Shown here: piece after piece, positions 9,943 to 19,015 of the stretch
Numbering within the stretch: position 1 is the first letter of the stretch
Layout: each line of letters begins with the position of its first letter
Origin: Vibrio sp. 10N
GTDB lineage: Bacteria > Pseudomonadota > Gammaproteobacteria > Enterobacterales > Vibrionaceae
DNA length: 64,000 bases
Direction of reading: 5' to 3'
Assembly (NCBI RefSeq): GCF_036245475.1
Contig: NZ_BTPM01000001.1
Coordinates: 1,488,001 to 1,552,000 of the forward strand
Made by a program: the position numbers and the translations under genes
Notes under the pieces: generated by a model
What the model saw: only the letters and a program-made list of their open reading frames with translations
Told to the model about the DNA's origin: nothing
Databases searched by the model: none

Positions 9943-10848
9943 CTACCCTGCAAGAGAAACAAAAAACAGGATTAAAACCGGTACCAGCAAGCTCAAAATG
10001 AAACCACTGACGATAGCGATAGGAACACACCGTACGCCGCCACTGCTCTGAATGATAGGCAGCGTAAAGTCCATTGCGGTCGCGCCAGCATAGCCGATAG
10101 CGGTACAAGGGCGCTTACCAATTAACATCGGTATCATCACCAATGCGACCAGCTCGCGCAAAAGCTCAATCATAAAAGAAGCACCGCCGTATACAGGGCC
10201 AAATGCATCACCAATCAAAATGCCTGCGAGAGAGTACCAACCAAAACCAGACGCTATGGCGAGGCCTTTGTATGGAGAGATATCGAGGATAAGCGCGCCA
10301 ATCAAGCCACCAACCATCGAGCTTGCCACGATAACCGCAGCGATAGTCATACCTTGCTTATTGACCAGGATTTGTTTCAGCGTCAAACCGCTATTGCGAA
10401 GTTGGATACCAATAAAGAGCAGCAGAATGATTAAGATCCACTCGCTGGCAGTCTCTACCCAACCCAGACCGATGGGAAGTAAAAGCCCAAGCAGTAACCC
10501 CGAGCCTACGACCGCAATCAGCTTGACGGACTCCATTGCCATAGAAGAAAGTGGTAACTGATTTTTCAACTGCTCAGTTTGTAATGGCATGACTTTGTCG
10601 ATTAAAGGCAGGCAAAGCAGATTGCAGCCTCCTATGACAACGAAAAATGTCGCGGTGACGGAAATAATTGTCTTAAAGTTACTGCCGAAGTTGTCCAGAG
10701 CGGCGAGGCTGAGTCCCATTAGAAATAAGATGACATAGATAAGCCAAGACGTTGCTCGGTTGATGGCATCGAGTTTTTCAGTATTCGAAATGGGAAATAG
10801 GTAGCCAATAAATAGCGGCGTAAAAATAAACAACATCCCTGAAAACAT
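9943..10848 (-). CDS. lysO: Lysine exporter LysO (YbjE family)
   Basis: A 301-residue integral membrane protein of the LysO/YbjE family with about eight to ten hydrophobic segments and the family core GFGWYSLAGILIGDAFGPVYG (about 200-220) that is rich in small residues. LysO exports L-lysine (and the toxic analogue thialysine) across the inner membrane in E. coli. Length fits the family (about 299). A GAGG site lies ten bases before the ATG. It follows the HDOD gene on the same strand after 56 bases, so the two may share a transcript, though no functional tie is obvious. Confidence 0.9.
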   Translation of the reverse strand: MFSGMLFIFTPLFIGYLFPISNTEKLDAINRATSWLIYVILFLMGLSLAALDNFGSNFKTIISVTATFFVVIGGCNLLCLPLIDKVMPLQTEQLKNQLPLSSMAMESVKLIAVVGSGLLLGLLLPIGLGWVETASEWILIILLLFIGIQLRNSGLTLKQILVNKQGMTIAAVIVASSMVGGLIGALILDISPYKGLAIASGFGWYSLAGILIGDAFGPVYGGASFMIELLRELVALVMIPMLIGKRPCTAIGYAGATAMDFTLPIIQSSGGVRCVPIAIVSGFILSLLVPVLILFFVSLAG

Positions 10849-10904
10849 CGCGTGTAGCCTCTTTTGTTATCCTTAATGATCGCCGCTATTGGCTGGAGGT
10901 GGTA

Positions 10905-11828
10905 TTACATGCCTGTAGAATGCATGACTTCAGCAATTTTGTTTTGGAAGTCTTGCTCGCTCAGTGAAGTTAACTGATACATGACATCTGCGCCATCAAC
11001 GTTGATCTCTACCTCGTGCTCTTCAAGAGCATCATGGTCTTGCTTACGGAATAGCAAGATATGATTGGCAATGCGGGCAACGTCGAGATAGGAGACTTCA
11101 GGGCGTTCAATTTGCTTCACTTGGTTTGAGGCCACTTCGATAAAATCGCGGTCGAAGCCCCAGGTATTGAGGACCTGCTCACTGGTTAAGGCACAGCGAG
11201 ATTGGAAAATCTGCATCGCAAGATCAGGATTTAAGTAATTGCCTTTTTCAAGGTACAGATGATATTCGTTAACCAAGCAAAATAGGCCAATGTCTGCGAG
11301 AAAACCGACTAACAAGGCTTTGTCTTGTTCAAGGTGTGCATATTGTTCACTTGAGATCTCGTGAAACCTTCTTGTCACTAATACCATTACTGCTGCGAGT
11401 TCACGCGAAACAGTCGCGCTGTTGACCAGTACTTCATGGCATTCATCAGATAGGTGAACCGAGTGCTTGAGAAGCTCGATAGATTGAGCTGTGACAATAT
11501 CACGGACGCGGTAGATGCCCAGACGCGACACCGCTGTGTTGAGATCATTACAGGTAATGTTGCGACGGTTAAAAATGACCGAGTTGGCAACTTTTAGTAC
11601 TGTTGCTGCTAGGCCAGGATCTTCGAGTAGGCATTCGGCGATATCGGCAATACCTGTCTCTTCTTCATTACAAAGGGCTTGTATCTTCAGTACGACTTCA
11701 GAGATGGGTGGGAGAGAAATCTTCCCAGTATTGATTGATTGCTCGACTAAGTCTGCAAATTCCGTTTCGAGGCTTTCGATGAACAGCTGTTGGTTCTCTG
11801 GTAGCCAATAAAAAGATAAGTGGTTCAT
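10905..11828 (-). CDS. HDOD-domain signalling protein
   Basis: The 307-residue protein holds an HDOD domain from about residue 35 to 240: LPPISEVVLKIQAL at its start and LLEDPGLAATVLKVANS are the typical motifs. HDOD proteins are non-catalytic relatives of HD phosphohydrolases and act in bacterial signalling, often tied to c-di-GMP, motility or competence. The C-terminal 65 residues carry no domain I recognise and are acidic. It is divergent from tfoX, with a 368-base space between, an arrangement I recall as conserved in vibrios. Function is not known; a regulatory role is inferred from the domain only. Confidence 0.85.
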   Translation of the reverse strand: MNHLSFYWLPENQQLFIESLETEFADLVEQSINTGKISLPPISEVVLKIQALCNEEETGIADIAECLLEDPGLAATVLKVANSVIFNRRNITCNDLNTAVSRLGIYRVRDIVTAQSIELLKHSVHLSDECHEVLVNSATVSRELAAVMVLVTRRFHEISSEQYAHLEQDKALLVGFLADIGLFCLVNEYHLYLEKGNYLNPDLAMQIFQSRCALTSEQVLNTWGFDRDFIEVASNQVKQIERPEVSYLDVARIANHILLFRKQDHDALEEHEVEINVDGADVMYQLTSLSEQDFQNKIAEVMHSTGM

Positions 11829-12196
11829 AAATATTCGAGAGGTTAAGCGATGGAGTCAGTGTACCTGCGTGGGTCTGCAATTGACAATAAGATTAGCGAG
11901 ATAAATTGACGTCGGCTAACCGATTGCTGTTTAGAACATCATTCGATTGCATAATCGTGTGCAATTTGTTGTGTATGGTTATAGTTGTGAAGTGACTCGC
12001 AAAACTATTTCTGCCAACTCGCACAACTGTGACATTGAGCCAGACTTAATTTGCAATGTGAACTATTATAAAAACATATAAAAAAGCACGGCATTTTATA
12101 CCAATGTAGATTGACCGAGCTGATAATAAATTTGATTTTTTTAGCTGCTATTTCTGGTGATCGATTAATCGGGGTAAAGATTAAGGATCAAAGGAA
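11829..12196 (+). promoter_or_regulatory. tfoX control region with candidate CRP site
   Basis: This AT-rich 368-base region separates the HDOD gene from tfoX. TGTGA-AGTGAC-TCGCA at 11986-12001 differs by one base from the CRP half-site consensus TGTGA-N6-TCACA. In V. cholerae tfoX is known to need CRP and to be translated only when the small RNA TfoR opens the leader. Here the leader before the start contains the palindrome CGATTAATCG (near 12162) and the ribosome-binding site AAAGGAA just before the ATG. Whether the leader folds over that site cannot be judged by eye. Confidence 0.45.
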
Positions 12197-12790
12197 ATGA
12201 TAGAGCAATCTTTTTACGACTACACGACTCAATTTGGCGAATCGCAAAAACGTTCGATGTTTGGTGGCACTGGGCTCTTCAAGGACGGCGCTATGTATGC
12301 ATTGATTAGTAATGATAAAGTGTTCATCCGAGGAGGGAAGGGCTTGGATGCCAAGCTTCATGACCTCCAGTGTGAGAAATTTCGTCATGTGAAAAAACAA
12401 TCAACAGCAACGGTGAACTATTACGACGTAACCAACTTATTTGAACAAAAAGCGCCAGTGCTTGACGATTTAGTGCGAAACTCAATCGAAAACTCCGTTG
12501 ACCAACACTGCAGTAAGCATTCGGTAGAAAATCGCCGATTAAGGGATCTACCTAATATGCAGCTCACGCTAGAGCGTATGGTGAAGAAGTCGGGTATTCA
12601 AGATGTAAAAACCTTCTTGGAATTGGGTGCTCCGCGAGTGTTTAATCGAGTTAAGCGCACATACGGCAATGACGTAGATGTGAAATTACTGTGGAAATTT
12701 GCTGGAGCGGTAGATGGTGTGCATTGGAAGCTCATTCAAGACCCGATGAAGCAGCGCTTATTAGAGCATTGTTCAAAAATAGACCAGTAA
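12197..12790 (+). CDS. tfoX: TfoX (Sxy-type) competence regulator
   Basis: A 197-residue TfoX/Sxy protein with the N-terminal TfoX domain (about 10-90; RSMFGGTGLFKDGAMYAL is the signature) and the C-terminal helix-hairpin TfoX domain (about 105-190; NMQLTLERM, LGAPRVF, KLLWKFAGA). In Vibrio TfoX is the chitin-induced activator that works with CRP to switch on type IV pilus, DNA-uptake and related genes. Vibrios also encode the paralogue TfoY, preceded by a c-di-GMP riboswitch; I see no GEMM-type riboswitch here, and the neighbours (HDOD gene, response regulator, kinase) fit the tfoX locus. So I call tfoX rather than tfoY, with moderate certainty on the paralogue. Confidence 0.85.
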   Translation: MIEQSFYDYTTQFGESQKRSMFGGTGLFKDGAMYALISNDKVFIRGGKGLDAKLHDLQCEKFRHVKKQSTATVNYYDVTNLFEQKAPVLDDLVRNSIENSVDQHCSKHSVENRRLRDLPNMQLTLERMVKKSGIQDVKTFLELGAPRVFNRVKRTYGNDVDVKLLWKFAGAVDGVHWKLIQDPMKQRLLEHCSKIDQ

Positions 12791-12815
12791 TTGAGTAGTG
12801 TAATCAGTTGAAACA

Positions 12816-12842
12816 AAAAGAGGCCTCGGTGGCCTCTTTTTT
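12816..12842. terminator. Bidirectional terminator between tfoX and the outer-membrane protein gene
   Basis: A ten-base stem AAAAGAGGCC with a five-base loop is followed by a T run on the plus strand and has an A run before it, so it serves both convergent genes. Confidence 0.9.
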
Positions 12843-12878
12843 GATCTTCTGTTCTAGAGCGCGGTTAAACGGTACGTA

Positions 12879-13424
12879 TTAGAATGCGAAGCGGGCAGTG
12901 AACATGAGTTGGTCACCATAGATATGGTTAATACGACCTTCAAGACCTAGTGAGAATAGCTCTGTAGAGTGGAAACGGCCATAGATTGAACCCATCCAGC
13001 GGTCTTTGTCACCGACGTTTAGATAACCTGCTTTACCACCGATTTCTAGTTGTGGACCAAGCCATTGGCGTACACCAAGGTTTACTTCCATACCTGTGTC
13101 AGTTTTGTGGTGGTCGCCGCTGTCGTGAATGTGAGCAAGCATTTCACCAGTAAAGTCAGCCCAGTTGTTAACTGGAGCGTGGAAGCCTACACCACCAGAG
13201 AAGTCGTAGTCGCCTTCAAATTTCGAGTCGATACTACCAACGATGTGAGCATTTGGGTGAATCGACTTACTGATAGCCGCACCAAACGTCATTGGACTGG
13301 CACCAATTCGAGCTTCTGCGTAATCGTAATTGAAGTTACTCATTGTAGCTCGTTGCTCTTCTTGGTTTGCAAATGCTTGCTGCGAAGTGATAACCATCAG
13401 AGCAGCTAATAGAGTTTTGCGCAT
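12879..13424 (-). CDS. Small outer-membrane beta-barrel protein
   Basis: The 181-residue product has a Sec signal peptide (cleavage after AFA at 19), then alternating short strands rich in Gly and aromatic residues, and ends in a C-terminal phenylalanine (FTARFAF), the usual barrel-assembly signal. It should be a small 8-stranded barrel in the outer membrane. I do not recognise a named family; a similar gene sits at this place next to tfoX in other vibrios as far as I recall. It is transcribed alone. A porin-like or structural role is only inference. Confidence 0.78.
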   Translation of the reverse strand: MRKTLLAALMVITSQQAFANQEEQRATMSNFNYDYAEARIGASPMTFGAAISKSIHPNAHIVGSIDSKFEGDYDFSGGVGFHAPVNNWADFTGEMLAHIHDSGDHHKTDTGMEVNLGVRQWLGPQLEIGGKAGYLNVGDKDRWMGSIYGRFHSTELFSLGLEGRINHIYGDQLMFTARFAF

Positions 13425-13590
13425 AGTGTCTCTAAACCTTTTTGTTTGAACTTAATTCCATGACCATAAGAGTGCACGTCGCAAGATGCTTATGGCAACT
13501 TAAAGTATCTGGCTATGATAAATCAATTTCCCCTTGTGTCTCCAACAAAAAGTGCCTTTATCGGGGCCAAAACCCCAAAAATTGACAATG

Positions 13591-13629
13591 CCTTACATAT
13601 TTCAACCAATATCGGCATGTTATGTAAGG
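13591..13629. repeat. Inverted repeat in the intergenic region upstream of the barrel gene
   Basis: CCTTACATA at 13591-13599 is matched by TATGTAAGG at 13621-13629 with a 21-base loop; a smaller GGGG/CCCC hairpin lies just before at 13564-13576. The 289 bases from 13425 to 13713 otherwise hold no credible gene. The hairpins might belong to a small RNA or a weak terminator for the response regulator. Confidence 0.3.
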
Positions 13630-13713
13630 AAATCGTAATAAAAAAGGGAGCTAACGAGCTGATAACTCTCTATTGCAGGGCGATTTATTTAACCAGTTTG
13701 ACAATAACAGCGG

Positions 13714-14211
13714 CTATTCACCAAAGTTGATCCGATTGTCCGAGATAGCATTGAAAATTCGCTCGGTATCCAACACTCTTGCCCAAGGCATCAAATCGCG
13801 GCTGTTGGCGATCATATAGTCGGTCAGTTGTTGTTTCACTACCGCTCGAAGCTCTTCACCTTTCCATGGCTTACTAATGTAAAAATCGAGGCAGGCGTGA
13901 TTGACGGCTTCGATGGTATCTTCATGTCCCGCTTGCCCTGTCAACAGGACTTTTTTGCATGACTTTGCGTGCTCATCTTCGCTTAGCTCGATGAGGAAGC
14001 TCACGCCTGTTTGTTCTGGCATGATATGGTCACAAAGAATCAAAGCCAGTCTGGCACCGTCGCGCGCATGTTCGGCAATGACTTCGCGCGCTTCATCCAC
14101 TGATTCGGCACCTTCAACAATAAAATGGTCCTCAAAATCATCCAGATCCTGCAACACACTATCCAGTACCTCACGCTCGTCATCGACGCATAAAATTAGA
14201 TATTCAGTCAT
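13714..14211 (-). CDS. Single-domain response regulator with helical tail
   Basis: I start the protein at the ATG at 14211, which overlaps the kinase stop codon by eight bases (ATGACTGA); a longer reading frame exists upstream but has no receiver homology there. The 165-residue product is a CheY-like receiver with acidic pair Asp10/Asp11, phosphoacceptor Asp61, Thr91 and Lys114 followed by Pro-Trp, the KPW form seen in RpfG-type receivers. Residues 125-165 form a helical tail without a known output domain. It is translationally coupled to the histidine kinase upstream, which must be its partner. The output is unknown; it may act by protein contact. Confidence 0.9.
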   Translation of the reverse strand: MTEYLILCVDDEREVLDSVLQDLDDFEDHFIVEGAESVDEAREVIAEHARDGARLALILCDHIMPEQTGVSFLIELSEDEHAKSCKKVLLTGQAGHEDTIEAVNHACLDFYISKPWKGEELRAVVKQQLTDYMIANSRDLMPWARVLDTERIFNAISDNRINFGE

Positions 14212-16174
14212 AGTGGTGCTCCTTGATGAGTTCTTGTTGTGTAACGGGAATGTATACGGCCATGTTGGTGTACTTGCCAACTTCTGATGTCGCTTCTATC
14301 CACCCTTTATGTTGAGCCAATATTTGCTGGCAGATAGACAGGCCAATGCCTAAGCCAAAGTTGCCTTCGCGCTTGGTGGTGTAGTTGAGTTCAAAAATAC
14401 AGTCTAATTGCGCTGGTGGAATGCCGCAGCCATCGTCGATGAACTCGAAGCAGTTATATTGAAGATCATCTCGAGAAACTTGGCTGCTACGGATCGTTAG
14501 TTGTCCTTTTTCGGGGAGAGCATCAAGTGCATTGGATACTAAATTAGTCCACACCTGTTGCAAGGCGATAGGCTTACAAAAAATCGCAGGCAATGAGCCA
14601 TACTCTTTGATGACATTATGTCGCTTAAGGCGGTTTTCAAAGATCACTAAGGTGTCTTCAATTCCTTCATGCAGGTCGACAAGTTCATAAGACTCGTTGT
14701 CTTGTCTTGAGTAGCCTTTGAGGCTTTTGACCATATCGGCAATTCGCTGCGCGCACACTTGGATAGAACGCAGCGTCGTACCTGTCGCTTGAAAACGCTC
14801 CAGTTTGGTTAAGGTTTCCGCTAGACTATCGGGATCACTTTTCGCTTGTTTGAGTAGGGAGCTGTGATTATGTAAATCAAGACTGACAAGTCGTTTTGCC
14901 AAGCGTCTGTCACCAATGGTTTCATTCAGCACTTTGGCCCGCAGCCTTAATTCTGACGTTGATAAAGGGGATGACAGCCTGGACTGTTTGAGTACCTCTA
15001 AACCAATATCGAACGTGTTAGCATCGTGATTGGTATTCAGTATGGCATCTACTTTTGTCGACAATGTCTCGGCACCACGCAAAATGGCGGAAACCGGGTT
15101 GTTAAGTTCGTGAGCCACCCCTGCGACAAGTTGTCCCAACATGGCCATTTTTTCTTGCTCGATCAGTTGTTGGTGCGCTGTTTCTAGCGATTCCAACGTT
15201 TTTTGCAGTTCGAGTTTAGTATTAATACTTCGCTGCAGGCGACGATTAAAGTGGCGTAGCAGTAAGTTAGTAAACAGCGGTAGTAGGTCGGTATTCGAAT
15301 GCATGACTTGTGTAAAGACATTGCGATCGAGTTTCACGACTTTGGTCGGGGTTAACGTCATAGCCGTCGAGAATGAATGCTCGCCAGTAACAAAAGACAT
15401 GCCGCCAACAATACCGCCGCGGCTGTGTCTGACAACCTCTCGCTGCTGGCCGATATCGTCTTTCTTGTACAGAGCAACGTGGCCTTCAACAATAAACCAC
15501 AGAAACTGATTGGACATGCCTTCCGCAGTAAGAAGATGCTCAGCGGAATACTCGCGCACTGCACGGGTTTCATCTTTTTCGGCAAAAAACGCCAGTAGGG
15601 CTTCTATAACTTGTATCGCAAGCTCGTTGTCGGACAGCTCATGGAAATCATGAATAAAGCTAGCGCGATAGGAATGCATTTTGTTTTCGATATGGGCGCG
15701 CAGTATTTTTTGCTGATCGAGCACTTTCCCAAAGTCGAGCAACTGGTCTTTCTCATGGTGAATCACATACTGAGTGAGTTCCTTTACCACGGTTTTATGC
15801 AAGCTTACCTGCTCAATAGGATAGGTCAGGCAATGATCAAGCCGCCCTTCATTCACAGCGTTTAAGATGGCTTGAATATCATAAGAGTCAGTTTTGCTGA
15901 TCAGGATTTTACGTGCTGATTGCGCGTGCGCAGTTTGCTCAAGTTGGACCAAGAACTCACCACCATCAAACAGACGGCTGTGACGGGCGATCACCATTGC
16001 GAGATGCTGACCTTGTCGGCCGATCTGTTGCACAAGCTCATACCCCTCTTGAATGGAGGTCGCGAGGTGAATATCGAAATGCGACTGATACAAGGATAGC
16101 TCGGTGTCGAGTTTGTCGAGATTGGCGAAATCGCTATCTAAGCACAGTACCGCGTATCGGTTGGTTTTCGTCAT
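14204..16174 (-). CDS. Hybrid-like sensor histidine kinase with decayed receiver and cyclic-nucleotide-binding domain
   Basis: The 656-residue protein has, in order, a receiver-like domain (1-130) whose acidic pair is partly kept (Asp13, Asp15) but whose phosphoacceptor Asp is replaced in MVIARHS; a helical stretch (131-180); a cyclic-nucleotide-binding (CRP-type) domain (about 185-310); a coiled coil; a HisKA domain with His355 in VAHELNNP; and a HATPase domain with NLVSNALDAL, DDGCGIP and GLGIGLSI. No membrane segment or signal peptide is present, so it is a soluble kinase. It should phosphorylate the response regulator encoded next to it. Residues 1-165 align with the whole partner regulator including its tail, so they probably arose by duplication. 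Confidence 0.92.
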   Translation of the reverse strand: MTKTNRYAVLCLDSDFANLDKLDTELSLYQSHFDIHLATSIQEGYELVQQIGRQGQHLAMVIARHSRLFDGGEFLVQLEQTAHAQSARKILISKTDSYDIQAILNAVNEGRLDHCLTYPIEQVSLHKTVVKELTQYVIHHEKDQLLDFGKVLDQQKILRAHIENKMHSYRASFIHDFHELSDNELAIQVIEALLAFFAEKDETRAVREYSAEHLLTAEGMSNQFLWFIVEGHVALYKKDDIGQQREVVRHSRGGIVGGMSFVTGEHSFSTAMTLTPTKVVKLDRNVFTQVMHSNTDLLPLFTNLLLRHFNRRLQRSINTKLELQKTLESLETAHQQLIEQEKMAMLGQLVAGVAHELNNPVSAILRGAETLSTKVDAILNTNHDANTFDIGLEVLKQSRLSSPLSTSELRLRAKVLNETIGDRRLAKRLVSLDLHNHSSLLKQAKSDPDSLAETLTKLERFQATGTTLRSIQVCAQRIADMVKSLKGYSRQDNESYELVDLHEGIEDTLVIFENRLKRHNVIKEYGSLPAIFCKPIALQQVWTNLVSNALDALPEKGQLTIRSSQVSRDDLQYNCFEFIDDGCGIPPAQLDCIFELNYTTKREGNFGLGIGLSICQQILAQHKGWIEATSEVGKYTNMAVYIPVTQQELIKEHHYD

Positions 16175-16320
16175 TGATGCCCTGGTTTTTCACGTCGGAT
16201 GTGAATTTAATATATCAATAAAAAGCAGAGGGTTATGAGAAGTAGGTATGAGATTGGAGATCCAAGCGAGTTGAGTTAGACTGAATGAAATACACTTCAC
16301 AATATGTTTAAGTTATCTCT

Positions 16321-17601
16321 ATGAATCAACTAAAGAAGTATGGCGCTATTGGTGGTGCAGTGGCGTTGGTATTGTGTTGGCCATTGGCGGTCGGACACAT
16401 TGGGCAAAAAGTCTTTGAAGACGGTGTGGCCCAACTTAATAACGAGGGCGTGAGTGCGGAGATAGTCTCCTATGATCGTAGCTACTTGTCATCGGTAGTG
16501 GAAACTCGTTATCAAGTTCAAGATCCCGTTTTAAAAGAGCAACTTGAAGTCGACGGCCTGCCCACTGAGCTGATAGTTAAAAGCGATATTAGTCATGGTT
16601 TGTTCAGTCTTTCTGCGAACTCGGTACTGACCAACTTCCCTGACTTTCCGCTTAATATGAAGACCGTCACTCAGCTCAATGGCAATACTGAGTTTGAGAT
16701 GACCTTAGATAGCTGGAGCTATCAAGGTAATGATCAGCAGACGGTGAGTATGTCTGTCTCTCCATCGGTAGTAACAGGTACTGCAACCGTACTTGGACAA
16801 ATGACCTTTCAAGCCAACATTCCTTCGATTCAACTTGATTTTGAAAATGGTGAACAGCTACGCATTACGGATATCGCAGGTAATGGCGTTGGTATTAAAG
16901 GGAACGGCTTTTGGCTAGGAGAACAGAGTGCATCGATGAAGCACTTTACTATCTTGGATGAGAACCACCAAAGCCTGTTCGATATCGATACTATGGGTTA
17001 CACCTTTAAGTCATCGCTAAATTCAGAAACTGACCGTATCGATACACAGCACATTTTCGATATGACAGAGCTGACGTATCCAGAAGGGGGCCAGTTAAGC
17101 GATCTGAATATCGACTTCGCACTTAACTCGCTAGATAGAGCGTCGTTTGAAGGCTTGGTTGATATATACCAAGCCAATCCTTCTATGGCACAAGCTGATA
17201 TCAATGCGGTTGCTCCATTGATTGAAACTTTATTCGCTCGTGGTTTTCAGGTGTCGATGAACGATATGCACTTCAAAATTGCCGAAGAAGAGTTTAAGTC
17301 TAAGTGGTTGGTAGAAGTGCCTGAAGGCACGGAAAATGTGTCACGCGATCCAAGTGTGGTGATGCCTGCTATTCAGGGCAATATGAATGCTTACATGTCG
17401 CAAGGAATGGTTAACGCACACCCGATGTTGGCTCAAGGTGTTGATGAACTTGTGGTCATGGATATGATTCAGCAAAAAGAAGCAGGTTATGAGTTGGATG
17501 CCAATATTGAGGCGGGTCAACTAGTGTTCGCTAATGGTCAGCGCATCCCGTTGATTGCACTCTTTCTGCCACTGCTAATGGGTCAGTCTATGGGGCAATA
17601 A
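16321..17601 (+). CDS. YdgA-like DUF945 family protein
   Basis: The 426-residue protein starts with a hydrophobic anchor or signal (about 8-26, AIGGAVALVLCWPLAVG) followed by the DUF945/YdgA segment GxxVFEDGVAQLN and a long beta-rich exported body. Family members are found in the inner membrane or periplasm of gammaproteobacteria; their role is not well established. The ATG at 16321 lies close behind a T-rich stretch with no strong ribosome-binding site. The gene is divergent from the kinase and ends at a strong terminator, so it is monocistronic. I can only name the family, not a function. Confidence 0.8.
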   Translation: MNQLKKYGAIGGAVALVLCWPLAVGHIGQKVFEDGVAQLNNEGVSAEIVSYDRSYLSSVVETRYQVQDPVLKEQLEVDGLPTELIVKSDISHGLFSLSANSVLTNFPDFPLNMKTVTQLNGNTEFEMTLDSWSYQGNDQQTVSMSVSPSVVTGTATVLGQMTFQANIPSIQLDFENGEQLRITDIAGNGVGIKGNGFWLGEQSASMKHFTILDENHQSLFDIDTMGYTFKSSLNSETDRIDTQHIFDMTELTYPEGGQLSDLNIDFALNSLDRASFEGLVDIYQANPSMAQADINAVAPLIETLFARGFQVSMNDMHFKIAEEEFKSKWLVEVPEGTENVSRDPSVVMPAIQGNMNAYMSQGMVNAHPMLAQGVDELVVMDMIQQKEAGYELDANIEAGQLVFANGQRIPLIALFLPLLMGQSMGQ

Positions 17602-17631
17602 GCTCGATTTGGCTAATTTTTCATCCGTCAA

Positions 17632-17662
17632 AAGAAAAGAGGCCATGTGCCTCTTTTCTTTC
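17632..17662 (+). terminator. Terminator of the DUF945 gene
   Basis: A 12-base stem AAGAAAAGAGGC with a five-base loop is followed by TTCTTTTTAT, 30 bases after the stop codon. Confidence 0.88.
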
Positions 17663-17731
17663 TTTTTATCTCTTTGAAAACGTGATATTACTGATGGCTC
17701 GATTAAGTATTTTGTTAGGAGTAATGGGGTC

Positions 17732-18826
17732 ATGGAGCCGATGTCAGATAACGTATTCAATTTTAGTGCAGGACCAGCAGGGTTACCGCGCGACGTACTA
17801 AAGCAAGCGCAATCAGAGCTGCTTGATTGGAACGATTTGGGTACGTCGGTTATGGAGATCAGTCATCGAAGTAAGCCGTTTATTCAGGTGGCGGAAGAGG
17901 CTGAGCAAGATTTAAGAGATCTTCTCAACATCCCATCGAACTACAAGGTACTTTTCTGTCAGGGTGGCGCACGCGCGCAATTCTCGGCGGTGCCATTAAA
18001 TCTACTTGGTAGTAAGCAAAAAGCCACTTACATTGATGCGGGATATTGGGCACAAAGCGCGGTAGAGGAAGCTCAAAAATACTGTACACCTATCGTGCAT
18101 CAAGCAAAGACTGAAATTGACGGTAAAGTTGCGGTGCAGCCAGTGAGTGAATGGGTCATTGATCCTGAGTCGGCGTATGTGCACTTTTGTCCAAACGAAA
18201 CCATTGATGGTATCGAGATTAACGAGTTGCCACAGACGGACTTACCGATTGTTGCGGATATGTCTTCGACCATTTTGTCGCGTGAAATTGACGTGAGCAA
18301 ATATGGTGTGATCTACGCTGGCGCTCAGAAGAACATTGGTCCTGCGGGCATTTGTATCGCAATCGTACGTGACGATTTACTGGACCTTGCCAACGAGATG
18401 TTGCCAACTTTCCTAAACTACAAAGTTCTGGCAGAAAAAGAGTCGATGTACAACACGCCACCAACATTTGCTTGGTACCTATCTGGATTGGTCTTTAAAT
18501 GGCTCAAGGGGCTAGGCGGTGTTAAGGCTATTGAGCGTATTAACCGTGAAAAGGCCGCCATTCTTTATGACTATATTGATGCTTCACCGTTTTACAAAAA
18601 CCAAGTGCATGTGGATAACCGTTCACTGATGAATGTACCGTTCCAGTTGGCAAAACCAGAGTTGGATGCGAAATTCTTGGAGCTGGCGGACGAACGTGGT
18701 CTTCGCGCCCTAAAAGGGCACCGCGCAGTGGGTGGAATGCGTGCATCAATTTATAATGCGATGCCTATTGAAGGCGTGAAAGCGCTGGTCGCATTTATGA
18801 AAGAATTCGAGCAACAGTACGCTTAA
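17732..18826 (+). CDS. serC: Phosphoserine aminotransferase SerC
   Basis: A 364-residue class V PLP aminotransferase that converts 3-phosphohydroxypyruvate to phosphoserine (serine synthesis) and serves the parallel step of pyridoxal phosphate synthesis. The family opening [12 protein letters not shown], the EISHRSKPF segment, the cofactor strand VADMSS and the Schiff-base lysine in [10 protein letters not shown] are present, as is the C-terminal [17 protein letters not shown] use the ATG at 17732 because AGGAG lies ten bases upstream; the ATG at 17741 would give MSDNVF but has its only AGGAG-like sequence too close. Length fits the family (about 362). It is monocistronic between two terminators. 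Confidence 0.96.
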   Translation: MEPMSDNVFNFSAGPAGLPRDVLKQAQSELLDWNDLGTSVMEISHRSKPFIQVAEEAEQDLRDLLNIPSNYKVLFCQGGARAQFSAVPLNLLGSKQKATYIDAGYWAQSAVEEAQKYCTPIVHQAKTEIDGKVAVQPVSEWVIDPESAYVHFCPNETIDGIEINELPQTDLPIVADMSSTILSREIDVSKYGVIYAGAQKNIGPAGICIAIVRDDLLDLANEMLPTFLNYKVLAEKESMYNTPPTFAWYLSGLVFKWLKGLGGVKAIERINREKAAILYDYIDASPFYKNQVHVDNRSLMNVPFQLAKPELDAKFLELADERGLRALKGHRAVGGMRASIYNAMPIEGVKALVAFMKEFEQQYA

Positions 18827-18852
18827 TTCACGAAAGACCTTATCTATGCAAT

Positions 18853-18880
18853 AAAAGCCGCGTTTTAACGCGGCTTTTCT
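18853..18880 (+). terminator. Terminator of serC
   Basis: A stem AAAAGCCGCGTT with its complement, nearly without loop, ends in TTTTCTATTTT shortly after the serC stop. Confidence 0.9.
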
Positions 18881-19015
18881 ATTTTGCTCAACAAACTTAG
18901 CTTATCTTTTCCATAAAATATCCGATATCTATTTGGTCACGGAACATGCGACTATTCATACTCTTAATAGACATTCAGAGTTATGCTGAATGTAGGCGAG
19001 TTGTTGGAAAACACT

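Noticed and set aside
12197..12790. Calling the TfoX-family gene tfoY
   Set aside because: No GEMM c-di-GMP riboswitch-like leader was recognised, and the neighbours fit the tfoX locus.
12989..13409. 119-codon plus-strand ORF opposite the outer-membrane protein gene
   Set aside because: Lies fully inside a gene with signal peptide and barrel signature on the other strand; no independent support.
13515..13730. 71-codon plus-strand ORF between the barrel gene and the response regulator
   Set aside because: It crosses hairpins and enters the end of the response regulator gene on the other strand; no initiation site is visible.
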